A stretch of 64,000 bases of DNA, from the NCBI RefSeq assembly GCF_000162575.1, contig NZ_CM000776.2:190950-254949 (forward strand), written 5' to 3'. Shown piece after piece: positions 1-8,925 of this stretch. This stretch comes from Helicobacter canadensis MIT 98-5491 (lineage in GTDB: Bacteria; Campylobacterota; Campylobacteria; Campylobacterales; Helicobacteraceae). The notes under the pieces were generated by a model. The model saw only the letters and a program-made list of their open reading frames with translations. It was not told the DNA's origin and did no database searches. How positions within the stretch are numbered: the stretch's first letter is position 1; each line of letters begins with the position of its first letter. The translations under genes and the position numbers were made by a program.

Positions 1-756
1 TATACCTTTCAGCTTTATTTTGACTTTAGTGGATATTGCGATATGGCAATAGGTTTGGGATTGTTTTTTGGAATCTTTTTACCAATTAACTTTAATTCGC
101 CTTATAAATCACTCAATATTACGGAGTTTTGGAGAAAATGGCATATCACTTTGGGCAAGTTTTTAAAAGATTATCTTTATATCCCGCTAGGAGGGAATAA
201 GGGCTCAAAGATTCTTACGCTTAGGAATCTTTTTATTGTTGCTTTTTTAAGTGGAATTTGGCATGGGGCTGGTTTTGGGTTTGTGATTTGGGGTGCATTG
301 CATGGGATTGCAATGTGTTTGCATAGAGCTTATGGATATTTGTTAGAATCTTTTAATTGGCAAAAAAGCGCATTTTTGCAAAGCCGTTTTTATAAGATTC
401 TCTGTTGGTTTCTTACTTTTAATTTTCTTAATCTCACTTGGATATTCTTTAGAGCAGAGAATTTACAAGGTGCTTTGAATTTATTGCAAGGAATGTTTGG
501 AATTGTATGGGTAGAATTACCAGAAAAAGCAAGACATATCCCCAAACTTCTAGCACAGATTGAGGGAAGAAATGAAACATTATTTTATTTAATCATTGGG
601 TTTATTGTGATTTTATGTGCAAAAAATAGCATTGAGCTTTTAGAGGATTTTAAGCCCTCATGGAAGAATGTTCTTTTTGCGGGAATTTTATTTTATGTTT
701 CTATTGTTACGCTTAGTATAACTCCTTATGTAGAGTTTATCTATTTTAATTTTTAG
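1..756 (+). CDS. MBOAT family O-acyltransferase (AlgI-like), 5' end outside the window
   Basis: Integral membrane O-acyltransferase that moves acyl groups onto an extracytoplasmic polysaccharide or sugar. The frame is open from base 1 (YTFQLYFDFSGYCDMAIG), so the gene starts upstream and the first Met seen at 43 is internal. AlgI-type motifs are clear: FWRKWHITLGKFLKDYLYIPLGG and then SGIWHGAGFGFVIWGALHG, which carry the two conserved histidines of the family. Several hydrophobic segments follow. About 250 C-terminal residues are present, roughly half of a usual AlgI-like protein. The next gene begins 8 bp downstream and is probably its partner. The acceptor glycan cannot be read from sequence. 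Confidence 0.9.
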   Translation, partial: YTFQLYFDFSGYCDMAIGLGLFFGIFLPINFNSPYKSLNITEFWRKWHITLGKFLKDYLYIPLGGNKGSKILTLRNLFIVAFLSGIWHGAGFGFVIWGALHGIAMCLHRAYGYLLESFNWQKSAFLQSRFYKILCWFLTFNFLNLTWIFFRAENLQGALNLLQGMFGIVWVELPEKARHIPKLLAQIEGRNETLFYLIIGFIVILCAKNSIELLEDFKPSWKNVLFAGILFYVSIVTLSITPYVEFIYFNF

Positions 757-763
757 GGATTTT

Positions 764-1864
764 ATGAGTTATTTTAGATTTATTGTTTATTCGTTTGCAT
801 TTTTTATTTTATTGTCTTTTTTATCTTTGGGGTTAATTTATTTTTATGATCCTATGCAAATCTTCCATAAGAGTTTTTTAAAGGAAGAAAGATTTTTTGG
901 TGAGATGCGATTAGGAGCTAGGGCTATTATTAAGCATTATGATTTTGATTCTTATATTTTGGGAACTTCAATGCTCCAAAATACCTCTGCAAAAGAAGCT
1001 AATAGGAAATTAGGAGGTAATTGGGTTAATATTTCTCCTGCTGCTAGCACTACCAAAGAGAGAGGAATTATTTTGAATTATTTATTTAGGTATCAAAACC
1101 CTAAGACTCTTATTTATTCTTTGGATGCTTTTGGTGATGAAGTTTCAACTAAGCCAAATTTTCGACTTCTTTATGATGAATCCTTTTTAAATGACTTTGA
1201 GGCTTATTTGAATGATAGATTTATCATCTGCACTTTAACTTTTAGCAAAAAAGAAAAATGCATTGGAAAAGAAAACCTAGAAACGCTTTTGCAATGGATT
1301 AGGGAAGAGAAGCACCAAAAAAGATTGGGTGGTTTTGAGAATTGGATCAAATACAATCCAGATATTTTTAAGCAAGAGTCATTAAAAAGCCTTCCGCAAA
1401 GTAAGCCTGTAGAATTTGATCTTAATCGCATTGATGTAAGTAAGGAGCAAGAGCTATTAGAAACTTTTCTCCTTTCTTTTATAAAAAAATATCCTAATAC
1501 CCAATTTCATTTGATTTTACCCCCTTATTCAAGACTTCATTTTAAAATTAATCCTAAAGCGTTTATAGAGCGAAAAAAAATTACTTATTGGTTGCTTGAG
1601 CAAACAAAAGATTTAAAAAATGTTACAATCTATGGATTTGATACTTTAGATTACGCAGATGATATAGGAAATTATGCAGGAGATACTATTCATTATAAGA
1701 ATGATATGAATTCTTTGGAGCTTGATTCAATACAAAATAAAAAGCATATTTTAACGCCTGATAATATAGAATCTTATTTTGATATTTTTGAGCAAAAAAT
1801 CCAAGATTATGATTTAACGCCGCTAATTAATATTGTAAAAGATTCAAAAATATTAGAGAAATAA
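764..1864 (+). CDS. Membrane-anchored protein paired with the MBOAT acyltransferase (SGNH/AlgX-like role suspected)
   Basis: A 366-residue protein with one N-terminal membrane segment (about residues 7-27) and a long soluble, presumably periplasmic, part. SYILGTSMLQNTSA at about residues 64-77 looks like the GxS block of SGNH/DltD/AlgJ-like proteins, and LILPPYSRLHFK and the later DTIHY fit the later blocks loosely. It starts at an ATG with a good AGGGA site, 8 bp after the MBOAT gene, so the two are probably one operon. MBOAT acyltransferases are often coupled to such a periplasmic SGNH partner. The family assignment is inference from context and weak motifs. Confidence 0.6.
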   Translation: MSYFRFIVYSFAFFILLSFLSLGLIYFYDPMQIFHKSFLKEERFFGEMRLGARAIIKHYDFDSYILGTSMLQNTSAKEANRKLGGNWVNISPAASTTKERGIILNYLFRYQNPKTLIYSLDAFGDEVSTKPNFRLLYDESFLNDFEAYLNDRFIICTLTFSKKEKCIGKENLETLLQWIREEKHQKRLGGFENWIKYNPDIFKQESLKSLPQSKPVEFDLNRIDVSKEQELLETFLLSFIKKYPNTQFHLILPPYSRLHFKINPKAFIERKKITYWLLEQTKDLKNVTIYGFDTLDYADDIGNYAGDTIHYKNDMNSLELDSIQNKKHILTPDNIESYFDIFEQKIQDYDLTPLINIVKDSKILEK

Positions 1865-1907
1865 GCACTAAGGCTATCAAAAATAGCCAAGCAAAAGGGA
1901 GAAGATA

Positions 1908-2147
1908 ATGAGCAAAGAGAGAATTAAGGAATTAGAAGAAGAGATTGAAGAGCTTTCTATTCAACTTAGTGATATGCTTTGTGTGGCACTTAAGCTCTCA
2001 GGTGTGGTTGAAGCCAAAATGCAAGAAGCGTTAGATGCTTATATTGATGGGCTTGATGAGGAGAGCTTGGAATATGGAGTGAAGGAAATTTTAGAAAATA
2101 TTGAAAAGCTTAAAAAAAATAAGCCAGAATTTTTTGGAAAAAAGTAA
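1908..2147 (+). CDS. Small acidic coiled-coil protein, unknown function
   Basis: 79 residues, highly charged, with leucine/isoleucine heptads from residue 5 to 25 (IKELEEEIEELSIQLSDML) and a second helical part ending in a lysine-rich tail. No signal peptide or membrane segment is seen. The ATG has a strong upstream AAAGGGAG. Its TAA overlaps the purN ATG by one base (TAATG), so the two are probably translationally coupled. I do not recognise the family; similar small coiled-coil proteins are common in Campylobacterota. Confidence 0.65.
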   Translation: MSKERIKELEEEIEELSIQLSDMLCVALKLSGVVEAKMQEALDAYIDGLDEESLEYGVKEILENIEKLKKNKPEFFGKK

Positions 2148-2857
2148 TGCTAGATTCAAAAGTTACAAAAAATGGTGTGGTTTTAGAATCTAGAATCAAA
2201 AGAATTGCGATTCTCTTTAGTGGAAATGGAAGCAATTTAGAAGCTTTAATTCGTAGCTTGAATGGGAAATATTTCAAAAAGCAGGGAAAATTTACTCCCA
2301 AAGATTCGCAAGGATTTTTGATTGGGGGATTAGAGTTTGAGTTTGTAGAGGCAACAAAAGAGGATCAAGGTGCATTTAGGGTTGAAGTTGTATTAGCTCT
2401 AAGTAATAAGGCAGAAGCTTATGGTTTGGAGCGTGCCAAGAGATTGGGTGTCAAAACACGGGTGCTAGAGAGCAAGAATTTTGCTAAGCGTGAAGATTTT
2501 GATAAAGAACTTGTTGGGATTTTAAGAGAATATGAGTTGGATTTATGCGTTTTGGCAGGATTTATGCGCATTTTAACTCCAGTTTTTACTTCTGCTATAA
2601 GGGCTATTAATATTCATCCATCGCTTTTGCCACTCTTTAAAGGGGCTAATGGAATCAAAGAAAGTTTTGATTCGGAGATGAAGTTAGGTGGGGTTAGCGT
2701 GCATTGGGTGAGTGAGGAGCTAGATAGCGGAGAGATAATCGCACAAGGGGTGATAGCTAAGCTTGAGAGTTTGGAGGCGTATGAAGCAGCAATTCACTGC
2801 TTGGAGCATTATTTGTATCCTTTAGCAGTGTTAGAGGTAATAAGTAGAGATGATTAA
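2147..2857 (+). CDS. purN: Phosphoribosylglycinamide formyltransferase PurN
   Basis: Transfers the formyl group of 10-formyl-THF to GAR in de novo purine synthesis. The phosphate-binding segment RIAILFSGNGSNLEAL is at about residues 18-33, and SNKAEAYGLERAKRLG, VLAGFMRILTP and NIHPSLLP follow. The catalytic Asn and His are in NIHPSLLP and the Asp in SEELDSGEII. At 236 residues it is longer than the usual 190-212. The excess is about 16 N-terminal residues plus an insert of about 35 residues between the first loop and the second beta strand. An internal Met start is not available without losing the loop. Purine synthesis is absent in H. pylori, which helps place the organism. Confidence 0.93.
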   Translation: MLDSKVTKNGVVLESRIKRIAILFSGNGSNLEALIRSLNGKYFKKQGKFTPKDSQGFLIGGLEFEFVEATKEDQGAFRVEVVLALSNKAEAYGLERAKRLGVKTRVLESKNFAKREDFDKELVGILREYELDLCVLAGFMRILTPVFTSAIRAINIHPSLLPLFKGANGIKESFDSEMKLGGVSVHWVSEELDSGEIIAQGVIAKLESLEAYEAAIHCLEHYLYPLAVLEVISRDD

Positions 2858-2862
2858 AAGAG

Positions 2863-4443
2863 ATGAAAAAAATAAAAATTAGTGCGGTTTTGATTGTCAA
2901 AAATGCAGAAGCGACACTACAAGAATGCCTAGATTCTTTGCAAAACTTTGATGAAATTATTTTGCTTGATAATGGTAGTAGCGATAATACACAAAAAATC
3001 GCACAAGATTTTAATGTATTGCATAAGAATCTTAAGATTTATACAAGTGAATTTATTGGGTTTGGTGCGTTGAAAAATCTTGCTGTGAGTTATGCGAGTA
3101 ATGATTGGATTTTTAGCATTGATTCAGATGAGGTCTTAGAATCTAATACCTTTGAGTTACTTGCAAAACTTTTTAGTAATTTAGAGGATTTTCCTCCTTC
3201 TTGCACTCTTATTGCAATGCCACGCAAAAATCTCTATAATGGCGAGTGGATTAAGGCTTGTGGGTGGTATCCTGATTTTGTAACACGCGTGTTTTGCAAG
3301 AATTACACGCGTTTTAATGATAATATTGTGCATGAAAGTATTGTGATACCTAAGGATGCAAAAGTGCTTAAGCTAGATTCTGGACTTAAGCATTATGCTT
3401 TTAATGGCATTTCCCATTTGCTTGAGAAAATGCAGCGTTATTCGACTCTTTGGGCACAGCAAAATGCCAACAAAGCTTCAAGCCCATTAAAAGCAATCAT
3501 TCATGGAAGTTGGACATTCTTTAGGAATTATATCTTTAAAAAAGGCTTTTTATATGGTTACAAAGGCTTTGTGATTTCGGTGTGTAATGGACTTGGTGCT
3601 TTTTTTAAATATATGAAACTTTATGAAAATACTATTCAAAAACCCAAAAGCGTTTCGCTCATCATCACTACTTATAATCAAAAAGAAAAGTTAGCATTAG
3701 TTTTAGATTCTGTAAGGGATTTGTCTGTGTTGCCCACAGAAGTGCTGATTGCCGATGATGGTAGCAAAGAAGACACAAGAGAGCTAATAGAATCCTATGC
3801 ACGCACCTTTCCTTGTCCGCTTAGGCATATTTGGCAAGAAGATAGGGGTTTTATGTTAAGTGCGATTCGTAACCAAGCCATAAAGGCAGCAAAAGGGGAG
3901 TATATCATTATCATTGATGGTGATATGATTCTTCATCCATTATTTGTTGCAGATCATTTGGCTTTTGCTACACCAAAGGTATTTTTGCAAGGCTCGCGCG
4001 TGATTTTGGATTCTCCTGCTTCACAAGCAATGCTAGAAGCAAGACAAAATAATCAAATAAAGGCTTATGAAAGTGCTTTTAATTTGGGAGGATTCAAAGC
4101 AAAGCGATGTAGGATTCTAGCACGAATTATTTTTGAATTTTCGCATTTAGATTCGAAGTTTTTTGATAAAAAAGATTTTATTAAGGGTATCCGAGGATGC
4201 AATATGAGCTTTTATAAATCCGATTGTGAAGCCATTAAGGGCTTTAATGAAAATTTTGTGGGTTGGGGGCGTGAGGATAGTGAGTTTGTTGCCCGATTTT
4301 TATTTAATGGTGGAGTGTTTAGACGATTGAAGTTTGCCGCAGTGGCTTATCATATTTATCACCCTGAAAATACGCGTGATATGCTAGAATCTAACCATAA
4401 AATTTATTTGCAAACTATCAAAGAAAAAAAGATTCTATGGTAA
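2863..4443 (+). CDS. Two-domain GT2 glycosyltransferase, LgtF-like lipooligosaccharide core enzyme
   Basis: 526 residues holding two complete GT2 domains. The first (about 1-230) resembles WaaE/KdtX core glucosyltransferases: ISAVLIVKNAEATLQECLDS, LLDNGSSDNT and IDSDEVLE. The second (about 264-526) starts with SLIITTYNQKEKL, has IADDGSKEDTRE and IIIDGDMILH, and ends in the GWGREDSEFVARFLFNGG block of galactosyltransferase-like GT2 proteins. Campylobacter jejuni LgtF has the same tandem layout and adds glucose to both inner-core heptoses, so a core role is likely. It follows purN by 5 bp. No signal peptide or membrane segment is seen. Substrates are inferred, not shown. Confidence 0.85.
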   Translation: MKKIKISAVLIVKNAEATLQECLDSLQNFDEIILLDNGSSDNTQKIAQDFNVLHKNLKIYTSEFIGFGALKNLAVSYASNDWIFSIDSDEVLESNTFELLAKLFSNLEDFPPSCTLIAMPRKNLYNGEWIKACGWYPDFVTRVFCKNYTRFNDNIVHESIVIPKDAKVLKLDSGLKHYAFNGISHLLEKMQRYSTLWAQQNANKASSPLKAIIHGSWTFFRNYIFKKGFLYGYKGFVISVCNGLGAFFKYMKLYENTIQKPKSVSLIITTYNQKEKLALVLDSVRDLSVLPTEVLIADDGSKEDTRELIESYARTFPCPLRHIWQEDRGFMLSAIRNQAIKAAKGEYIIIIDGDMILHPLFVADHLAFATPKVFLQGSRVILDSPASQAMLEARQNNQIKAYESAFNLGGFKAKRCRILARIIFEFSHLDSKFFDKKDFIKGIRGCNMSFYKSDCEAIKGFNENFVGWGREDSEFVARFLFNGGVFRRLKFAAVAYHIYHPENTRDMLESNHKIYLQTIKEKKILW

Positions 4444-4477
4444 TGGGTTGGGAGAAATTGAAAGTGAGATAGCAAAA

Positions 4478-5572
4478 ATGAAGATTGTTTTGACAATTGG
4501 GGATCTTAGCATACGAGGTGGTGCAGAACGCGTGGTGGTGAATTTCGCTGAGACACTTTATGAGAATGGACATAGGGTTGAGATTTTGAGTTTTTATCGT
4601 TCTAATGAAACATTGCCCTATGCGATTTCACCGCAGATTAAAGTTAGCTTTATGCATAAAAAATCACAAGATTCTATGCGAAAAAAGCCATTATATAAAC
4701 TTTATTATAAGATTTATGAAAGCTATCTTTTAAATAAAATGTATCCTAATGCTGATGTGATTATTTTTAACAATTCTCCCCATTTTCCTTTTTTTAAAAA
4801 TCCTAAAACTTGCTATATTAAATTTGTGCATTCTGCATTTAAGCGTTTTTTGAAGCGATTTAATTCTTTTGATGCTTTGGTGGTTTTGAGTGGCAGACAA
4901 ATTGAGATTTGGAAAAAATATCATCAAAATGTTGTGGTGATTCCAAATTTTATTAAAGCATTTTTAGATCAAACTTCAGATTTAAATCAAAAGAGAGTGT
5001 TGTGTGTTGGTAGGATTACCCCAAATGATGAAAAAGGATTTTTGCGACTTGTAGATATTTGGGAGATTGTGCAACAAAACTCTAAAAACAAAGAATGGAA
5101 GTTGTGTATCATCGCAGGAGTCGAATCACCAAAAGAAGAGCCTTTTAAAGAAAAGCTAGAGCGTAAAATTATTCAAAAAAACTTGCAAAATTCTGTGATT
5201 CTTAAGCCCTTTAGCAATGAGATTTACAAAGAATACTTACAAGCAAGTTTTTATGCTATGACAAGCTATGCAGAAGGTCTCCCTATGGTGCTTGTGGAGG
5301 CAAGTAGTTGTGGGCTACCTTGCATTGCTTTTGATATTAATACAGGACCAAGTGATATTATTGAAAATCGGGTGAGTGGATTTTTGGTGCAAGATGGAGA
5401 TTTACAAGGCTATGCAAGAGCAATGCAGAAGCTTATGGAAAATGAAGAGCTAAGGCACAAAATGGGATCTAAGGCTAAAGAAATCGTGGAGGAAAAATTC
5501 TCTAAACGCAAAGTTTTGGAGCAATGGGAAGAATTATTTAAAGTTTTAAAAAATAAAAATAGAATCGCTTGA
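4478..5572 (+). CDS. GT4 family glycosyltransferase
   Basis: 364 residues with the GT-B fold. The N-terminal acceptor domain has LSIRGGAERVVVNFAETL. The C-terminal donor domain has VLCVGRITPNDEKGF and EGLPMVLVEASSCGLPCIAF, where the Glu residues form the E-x7-E motif, followed by GPSDIIENRVSGFLV. I start at the ATG at 4478; a TTG ten codons upstream also keeps the frame open but has no obvious ribosome site and adds residues not expected in the family. It retains a nucleotide-sugar enzyme profile seen in LPS, O-chain and N-glycan loci. The sugar donor cannot be read. It converges with the GT8 gene, sharing a terminator hairpin. Confidence 0.87.
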   Translation: MKIVLTIGDLSIRGGAERVVVNFAETLYENGHRVEILSFYRSNETLPYAISPQIKVSFMHKKSQDSMRKKPLYKLYYKIYESYLLNKMYPNADVIIFNNSPHFPFFKNPKTCYIKFVHSAFKRFLKRFNSFDALVVLSGRQIEIWKKYHQNVVVIPNFIKAFLDQTSDLNQKRVLCVGRITPNDEKGFLRLVDIWEIVQQNSKNKEWKLCIIAGVESPKEEPFKEKLERKIIQKNLQNSVILKPFSNEIYKEYLQASFYAMTSYAEGLPMVLVEASSCGLPCIAFDINTGPSDIIENRVSGFLVQDGDLQGYARAMQKLMENEELRHKMGSKAKEIVEEKFSKRKVLEQWEELFKVLKNKNRIA

Positions 5573-5592
5573 AAAATAAAAGCCAAAAAACA

Positions 5593-5614
5593 AAAATCCT
5601 TAAGTTAGGATTTT
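5593..5614. terminator. Hairpin between convergent genes
   Basis: AAAATCCT at 5593-5600 pairs with AGGATTTT at 5607-5614 across a 6-base loop. A-rich sequence lies on the left and T-rich on the right, so it could stop transcription from both the GT4 gene and the converging GT8 gene. The right arm runs into the last codons of the GT8 gene. Confidence 0.5.
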
Positions 5615-6900
5615 ATTGCTTGTTTGTGGGTGGCATATTTTTTGTAGTGTTTCTTGATTTTATAGATTTTTGGGATGATGTTTAAGAGATTTTTATTGTG
5701 TTTTCTAGCATATAAAATCACTTCCCCAAGCACACAACAAAGCCCAAATTGCGAATCAGGTATCTTGGAGACTTCTTGTAAAAGTTTAGAATCATTATCG
5801 CTTTTTAGGAGTTTGGAGAGATTAAAATAACCTAAAAAGTTAGTGGTGTATAGCAGTGCATAATAGCCTAAAATAGCAAAGAGTTTATAATCGCTTATTT
5901 GTGATTTTTGTTTAAGCAGTTTGTCTCCAAAAATAGGGGTTTGTTGGGCATATTCCCACCAAATATCATTAATATTGTTTCCTTTGTAATCTTGATAGCT
6001 TTGGAGATATCGCCAAGGCTTCTCTCCATAATGCAATATTTTTGGGTTTTTAAAACTTTTATTAAAGGCTTCTCTTGTGTAGTTTAGGCGATTCTTGCAT
6101 TCATCTTTGCAAAGGACATAAAGCAGGGTAATGCATTGAAAATTGTATGCAAAGGGGAGTTTCAAGCGTTTGTTTATAGGGATTGTGAAGTTAAGTAAAT
6201 CTTGATCGGCGGCTTTAATATAGGTGCATTTTTTGGCTAGATTCTCACATTTCTCCCAAATTTGTTCTTTAATATATTGCTTGGAGTTTATCAGTAAAAA
6301 TCCAGAATTAAAGTAATTTTCATCAAAATAAAAAGTTTTTTTATAGTTATTTTCTTGGTATTTGATTTTTCGATTCTTGGAACCACAATCGCCGATGATT
6401 CCAGCGATATTATCTTTCAAATCTAGGGCAAATAATTCCCTTAAATCACACAAAACAAGCATATCTGAATCTAAATAAAGGCATTTTTGCGGAGCGGGTT
6501 TGATGTAATCTTGCCATTTTAGGCGGTAATAGGGTAGGTGGCTACTATGGGCAGCACCTGAAATAGGGAAGTGAGCAAAATCTATGTCATTAATAATGTG
6601 AATTTGAAGAGTGCAGGGGTAAAAGGCACTAAGCTCTTGAATGAAGTTTTGAAGTTTGGTTTGTAAATCTTTGGGGATTGAATCGCTTAAAATATGAAAG
6701 ACATAACCTTCGCTTTTGTCTAGTTTATCTAAGTTGTCGTATTGTAATCTTGGATAATCTAAGCTTGGCAAAGAATCGCTTGGGGTGGTGCAAAAATCTT
6801 TGAAGCTTTTTTGTGGATTGGTGTTTTTAATAATGCTTGTAATTAAAACGGCAGTGTAGGGAATGTAGTTTTTATCAGCGCTAAAGAAAATATGAAACAT
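5605..6900 (-). CDS. GT8 family glycosyltransferase
   Basis: 431 residues, the only minus-strand gene in the carbohydrate region. HIFFSADKNYIPYTAVLITS opens the GT8 fold, KCLYLDSDMLVLCDLREL carries the DxD metal/donor motif, and YFNSGFLLINSKQ and KAADQDLLN follow, all as in GT8 LPS galactosyl/glucosyltransferases. The C-terminal 100 residues are basic, which may hold the enzyme at the membrane. I choose ATG 6900 with AAAGG about seven bases upstream; a TTG two codons earlier is the alternative. It is transcribed away from rmlA, with which it shares a very short divergent promoter region. Confidence 0.87.
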   Translation of the reverse strand: MFHIFFSADKNYIPYTAVLITSIIKNTNPQKSFKDFCTTPSDSLPSLDYPRLQYDNLDKLDKSEGYVFHILSDSIPKDLQTKLQNFIQELSAFYPCTLQIHIINDIDFAHFPISGAAHSSHLPYYRLKWQDYIKPAPQKCLYLDSDMLVLCDLRELFALDLKDNIAGIIGDCGSKNRKIKYQENNYKKTFYFDENYFNSGFLLINSKQYIKEQIWEKCENLAKKCTYIKAADQDLLNFTIPINKRLKLPFAYNFQCITLLYVLCKDECKNRLNYTREAFNKSFKNPKILHYGEKPWRYLQSYQDYKGNNINDIWWEYAQQTPIFGDKLLKQKSQISDYKLFAILGYYALLYTTNFLGYFNLSKLLKSDNDSKLLQEVSKIPDSQFGLCCVLGEVILYARKHNKNLLNIIPKIYKIKKHYKKYATHKQAIKS

Positions 6901-6920
6901 ATTCAACCTTTAAATAAGGA

Positions 6921-6935
6921 ATTATAGCGTATAAT
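6921..6935. promoter_or_regulatory. Back-to-back -10 elements of divergent promoters
   Basis: The perfect inverted repeat ATTATA-GCG-TATAAT places a consensus -10 hexamer on each strand: TATAAT at 6930-6935 for rmlA and TATAAT on the minus strand at 6926-6921 for the GT8 gene. Distances to the two start codons (about 86 and 20 bases) are workable. No clear -35 hexamers are seen, which is normal for sigma-70 promoters in this group. Confidence 0.5.
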
Positions 6936-7021
6936 TATGGGTAAAATATGTTATGGTAGAATTACAATTAAAGTTAAATGAAATTTGTATCTATTAAATG
7001 TTTTGAATAATGGTGGGCATT

Positions 7022-7900
7022 ATGAAAGGTATTGTTTTAGCAGGAGGAAGTGGGACTCGGTTGTATCCAGCAACTTTAGGAGTTTCAAAGCAACTTCTTC
7101 CTATTTATGATAAGCCAATGATTTATTATCCATTGTCTGTTTTAATGTTAGCACAGATTCAGGAAGTTTTGATTATTTCTACCCCAAAAGACACTCCGCG
7201 TTTTGAAGAAATATTTGGGGATGGAAGTTGGCTTGGGATGAAGATTAGCTATTGTGTGCAAAAATCTCCAGATGGTTTAGCACAAGGGTTAATTTTGGCA
7301 GAAGATTTTATTCAAAAAGATGAAATAGCTTTGATTTTGGGTGATAATGTGTTTTATGGGCAAGGGTTTTCACCTATGCTTTTAGAAGCAAAACAAAGAA
7401 CAAAGGAAGGAATGGCAACTATTTTCCCTTATCGTGTTAAAAATCCTAAGAGTTTTGGAGTTGTAGAGTTTGATTCTAAAGGCAAGGTATTAAACATAGA
7501 AGAAAAACCACAGAATCCTAAAAGTAATTTTGCAGTTACAGGACTTTATTTTTATGATAATGAAGCTATTAGTATTGCAAAAAGTCTAAAGCCTTCATCG
7601 CGTGGGGAATTAGAAATTACGGATGTTAATAATGTCTATTTGAAGCAGGGTAAATTGTATGCACAAAGTTTGGGTAGAGGATTTGCTTGGCTTGATACTG
7701 GAACGCATGATAATCTTATTGAAGCTTCTAGTTTTGTGCAGACTATTGAGCTTAGGCAGGGTTATAAGGTGGCTTGTTTGGAGGAGATTGCTTATCATAA
7801 TGGCTGGATTGGAGAGCAGCTACTTTTAGAGAGAGCAAGTCTTTTGAAAAAAAGTGGCTATGGAGATTATTTGAATAAGATTTTGGAGCAGGATATTTGA
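7022..7900 (+). CDS. rmlA: Glucose-1-phosphate thymidylyltransferase RmlA
   Basis: Makes dTDP-glucose from dTTP and glucose-1-phosphate, the entry step for dTDP-6-deoxyhexoses. [19 protein letters not shown] is the nucleotide-binding signature and [29 protein letters not shown] and [12 protein letters not shown] are all intact. At 292 residues it has the normal family length. I use ATG 7022; the frame extends to a GTG at 7010, but the signature then begins unusually far in. The stop codon overlaps the TTG start of rmlB by 4 bases (TTGA). Neither rmlC nor rmlD is nearby, so dTDP-rhamnose is not the local product. Confidence 0.96.
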   Translation: MKGIVLAGGSGTRLYPATLGVSKQLLPIYDKPMIYYPLSVLMLAQIQEVLIISTPKDTPRFEEIFGDGSWLGMKISYCVQKSPDGLAQGLILAEDFIQKDEIALILGDNVFYGQGFSPMLLEAKQRTKEGMATIFPYRVKNPKSFGVVEFDSKGKVLNIEEKPQNPKSNFAVTGLYFYDNEAISIAKSLKPSSRGELEITDVNNVYLKQGKLYAQSLGRGFAWLDTGTHDNLIEASSFVQTIELRQGYKVACLEEIAYHNGWIGEQLLLERASLLKKSGYGDYLNKILEQDI

Positions 7901-8925
7901 GGCGAAATATTTTAATAACAGGTGGTGCTGGATTTATAGGAAGCAATTTTATTATTTATTTTCTTGGTAAATATCCTTATTATAAAATCATTAATTTAGA
8001 TTTATTGACTTACGCTGGAAAACTAGAGAATCTAAAAGAAATTGGGTGTAATGAGAATTATACCTTTATCCAAGGCGATATTTGCGATAGTGAGCTTGTG
8101 GCAAGAATTTTTAGTGAATATGAAATTACAGATGTGATTCATTTTGCAGCTGAATCGCATGTGGATAATTCTATTCTTAATCCTCAAGCATTTATTCAAA
8201 CAAATGTTAATGGGACTTTTAACCTTTTGCATCATTCATATTTAAATTGGTTTGATTCTCCTAATAAACCAAAAACGGGCAAAGAAGATTGCGTGTTTCA
8301 TCATATTAGCACCGATGAGGTTTTTGGAAGTTTGGGAGAGAGCGGATATTTTAGCGAAACCACTCCTTATGCACCCAATTCTCCTTATAGTGCTTCTAAG
8401 GCTTCTAGTGATATGTTAGTGCGTAGCTATCATCACACCTATGGGCTTAATACTTTCATTACTAATTGTTCTAATAATTATGGTCCTAAACAACACGATG
8501 AGAAGCTTATTCCGACAATTATTAGAAATGCTTTGAGGGGGAGTGAGATTCCAATTTATGGAGATGGTAAGAATATTAGAGATTGGCTTTATGTGGAAGA
8601 TCATTGTAGGGCTATTGATCTTGTTTTTCATTCTAGATTTTTTGGAGAGAGCTTTAATATAGGGGGAAATAATGAAAAGAATAATTTAGAAATTGCGACT
8701 TTGATCTGTGATATTCTCGACAAAAAGAAACCGCAAAATAGAAGTTATAAAGAACAGATAGGTTTTGTCCAAGATAGAGCGGGGCATGATAGGCGATATG
8801 CTATTGATTCAAGTAAGATTTACAAAGTATTCAATTGGCAACCTCAAGAAAGTTTTGAGAGTGGGATTTTGAAGACCATCGATTGGTATCTTAGGGAGTA
8901 TGAAGGTTTAGTTTATGGATTATAA
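7897..8925 (+). CDS. rmlB: dTDP-glucose 4,6-dehydratase RmlB
   Basis: Converts dTDP-glucose to dTDP-4-keto-6-deoxyglucose. It is an extended SDR with the NAD site [13 protein letters not shown], the active-site [10 protein letters not shown], the YSASKASSD (YxxxK) pair and [18 protein letters not shown]. 342 residues is usual. The start is a TTG at 7897 lying inside the rmlA stop; no later Met precedes the Rossmann motif, so the TTG is well supported. The 3' end overlaps the ketoisomerase gene by 11 bases. It feeds the ketoisomerase and aminotransferase encoded downstream. Confidence 0.96.
   Translation: MRRNILITGGAGFIGSNFIIYFLGKYPYYKIINLDLLTYAGKLENLKEIGCNENYTFIQGDICDSELVARIFSEYEITDVIHFAAESHVDNSILNPQAFIQTNVNGTFNLLHHSYLNWFDSPNKPKTGKEDCVFHHISTDEVFGSLGESGYFSETTPYAPNSPYSASKASSDMLVRSYHHTYGLNTFITNCSNNYGPKQHDEKLIPTIIRNALRGSEIPIYGDGKNIRDWLYVEDHCRAIDLVFHSRFFGESFNIGGNNEKNNLEIATLICDILDKKKPQNRSYKEQIGFVQDRAGHDRRYAIDSSKIYKVFNWQPQESFESGILKTIDWYLREYEGLVYGL

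Noticed and set aside
4448-4477. TTG start giving ten more residues to the GT4 gene
   Set aside because: No ribosome site and the extra residues are not part of the GT4 fold; ATG 4478 is adjacent to the motif.
7022-8925. dTDP-L-rhamnose pathway
   Set aside because: rmlA and rmlB are present but rmlC and rmlD are not; the downstream isomerase and aminotransferase lead to a 3-amino sugar.
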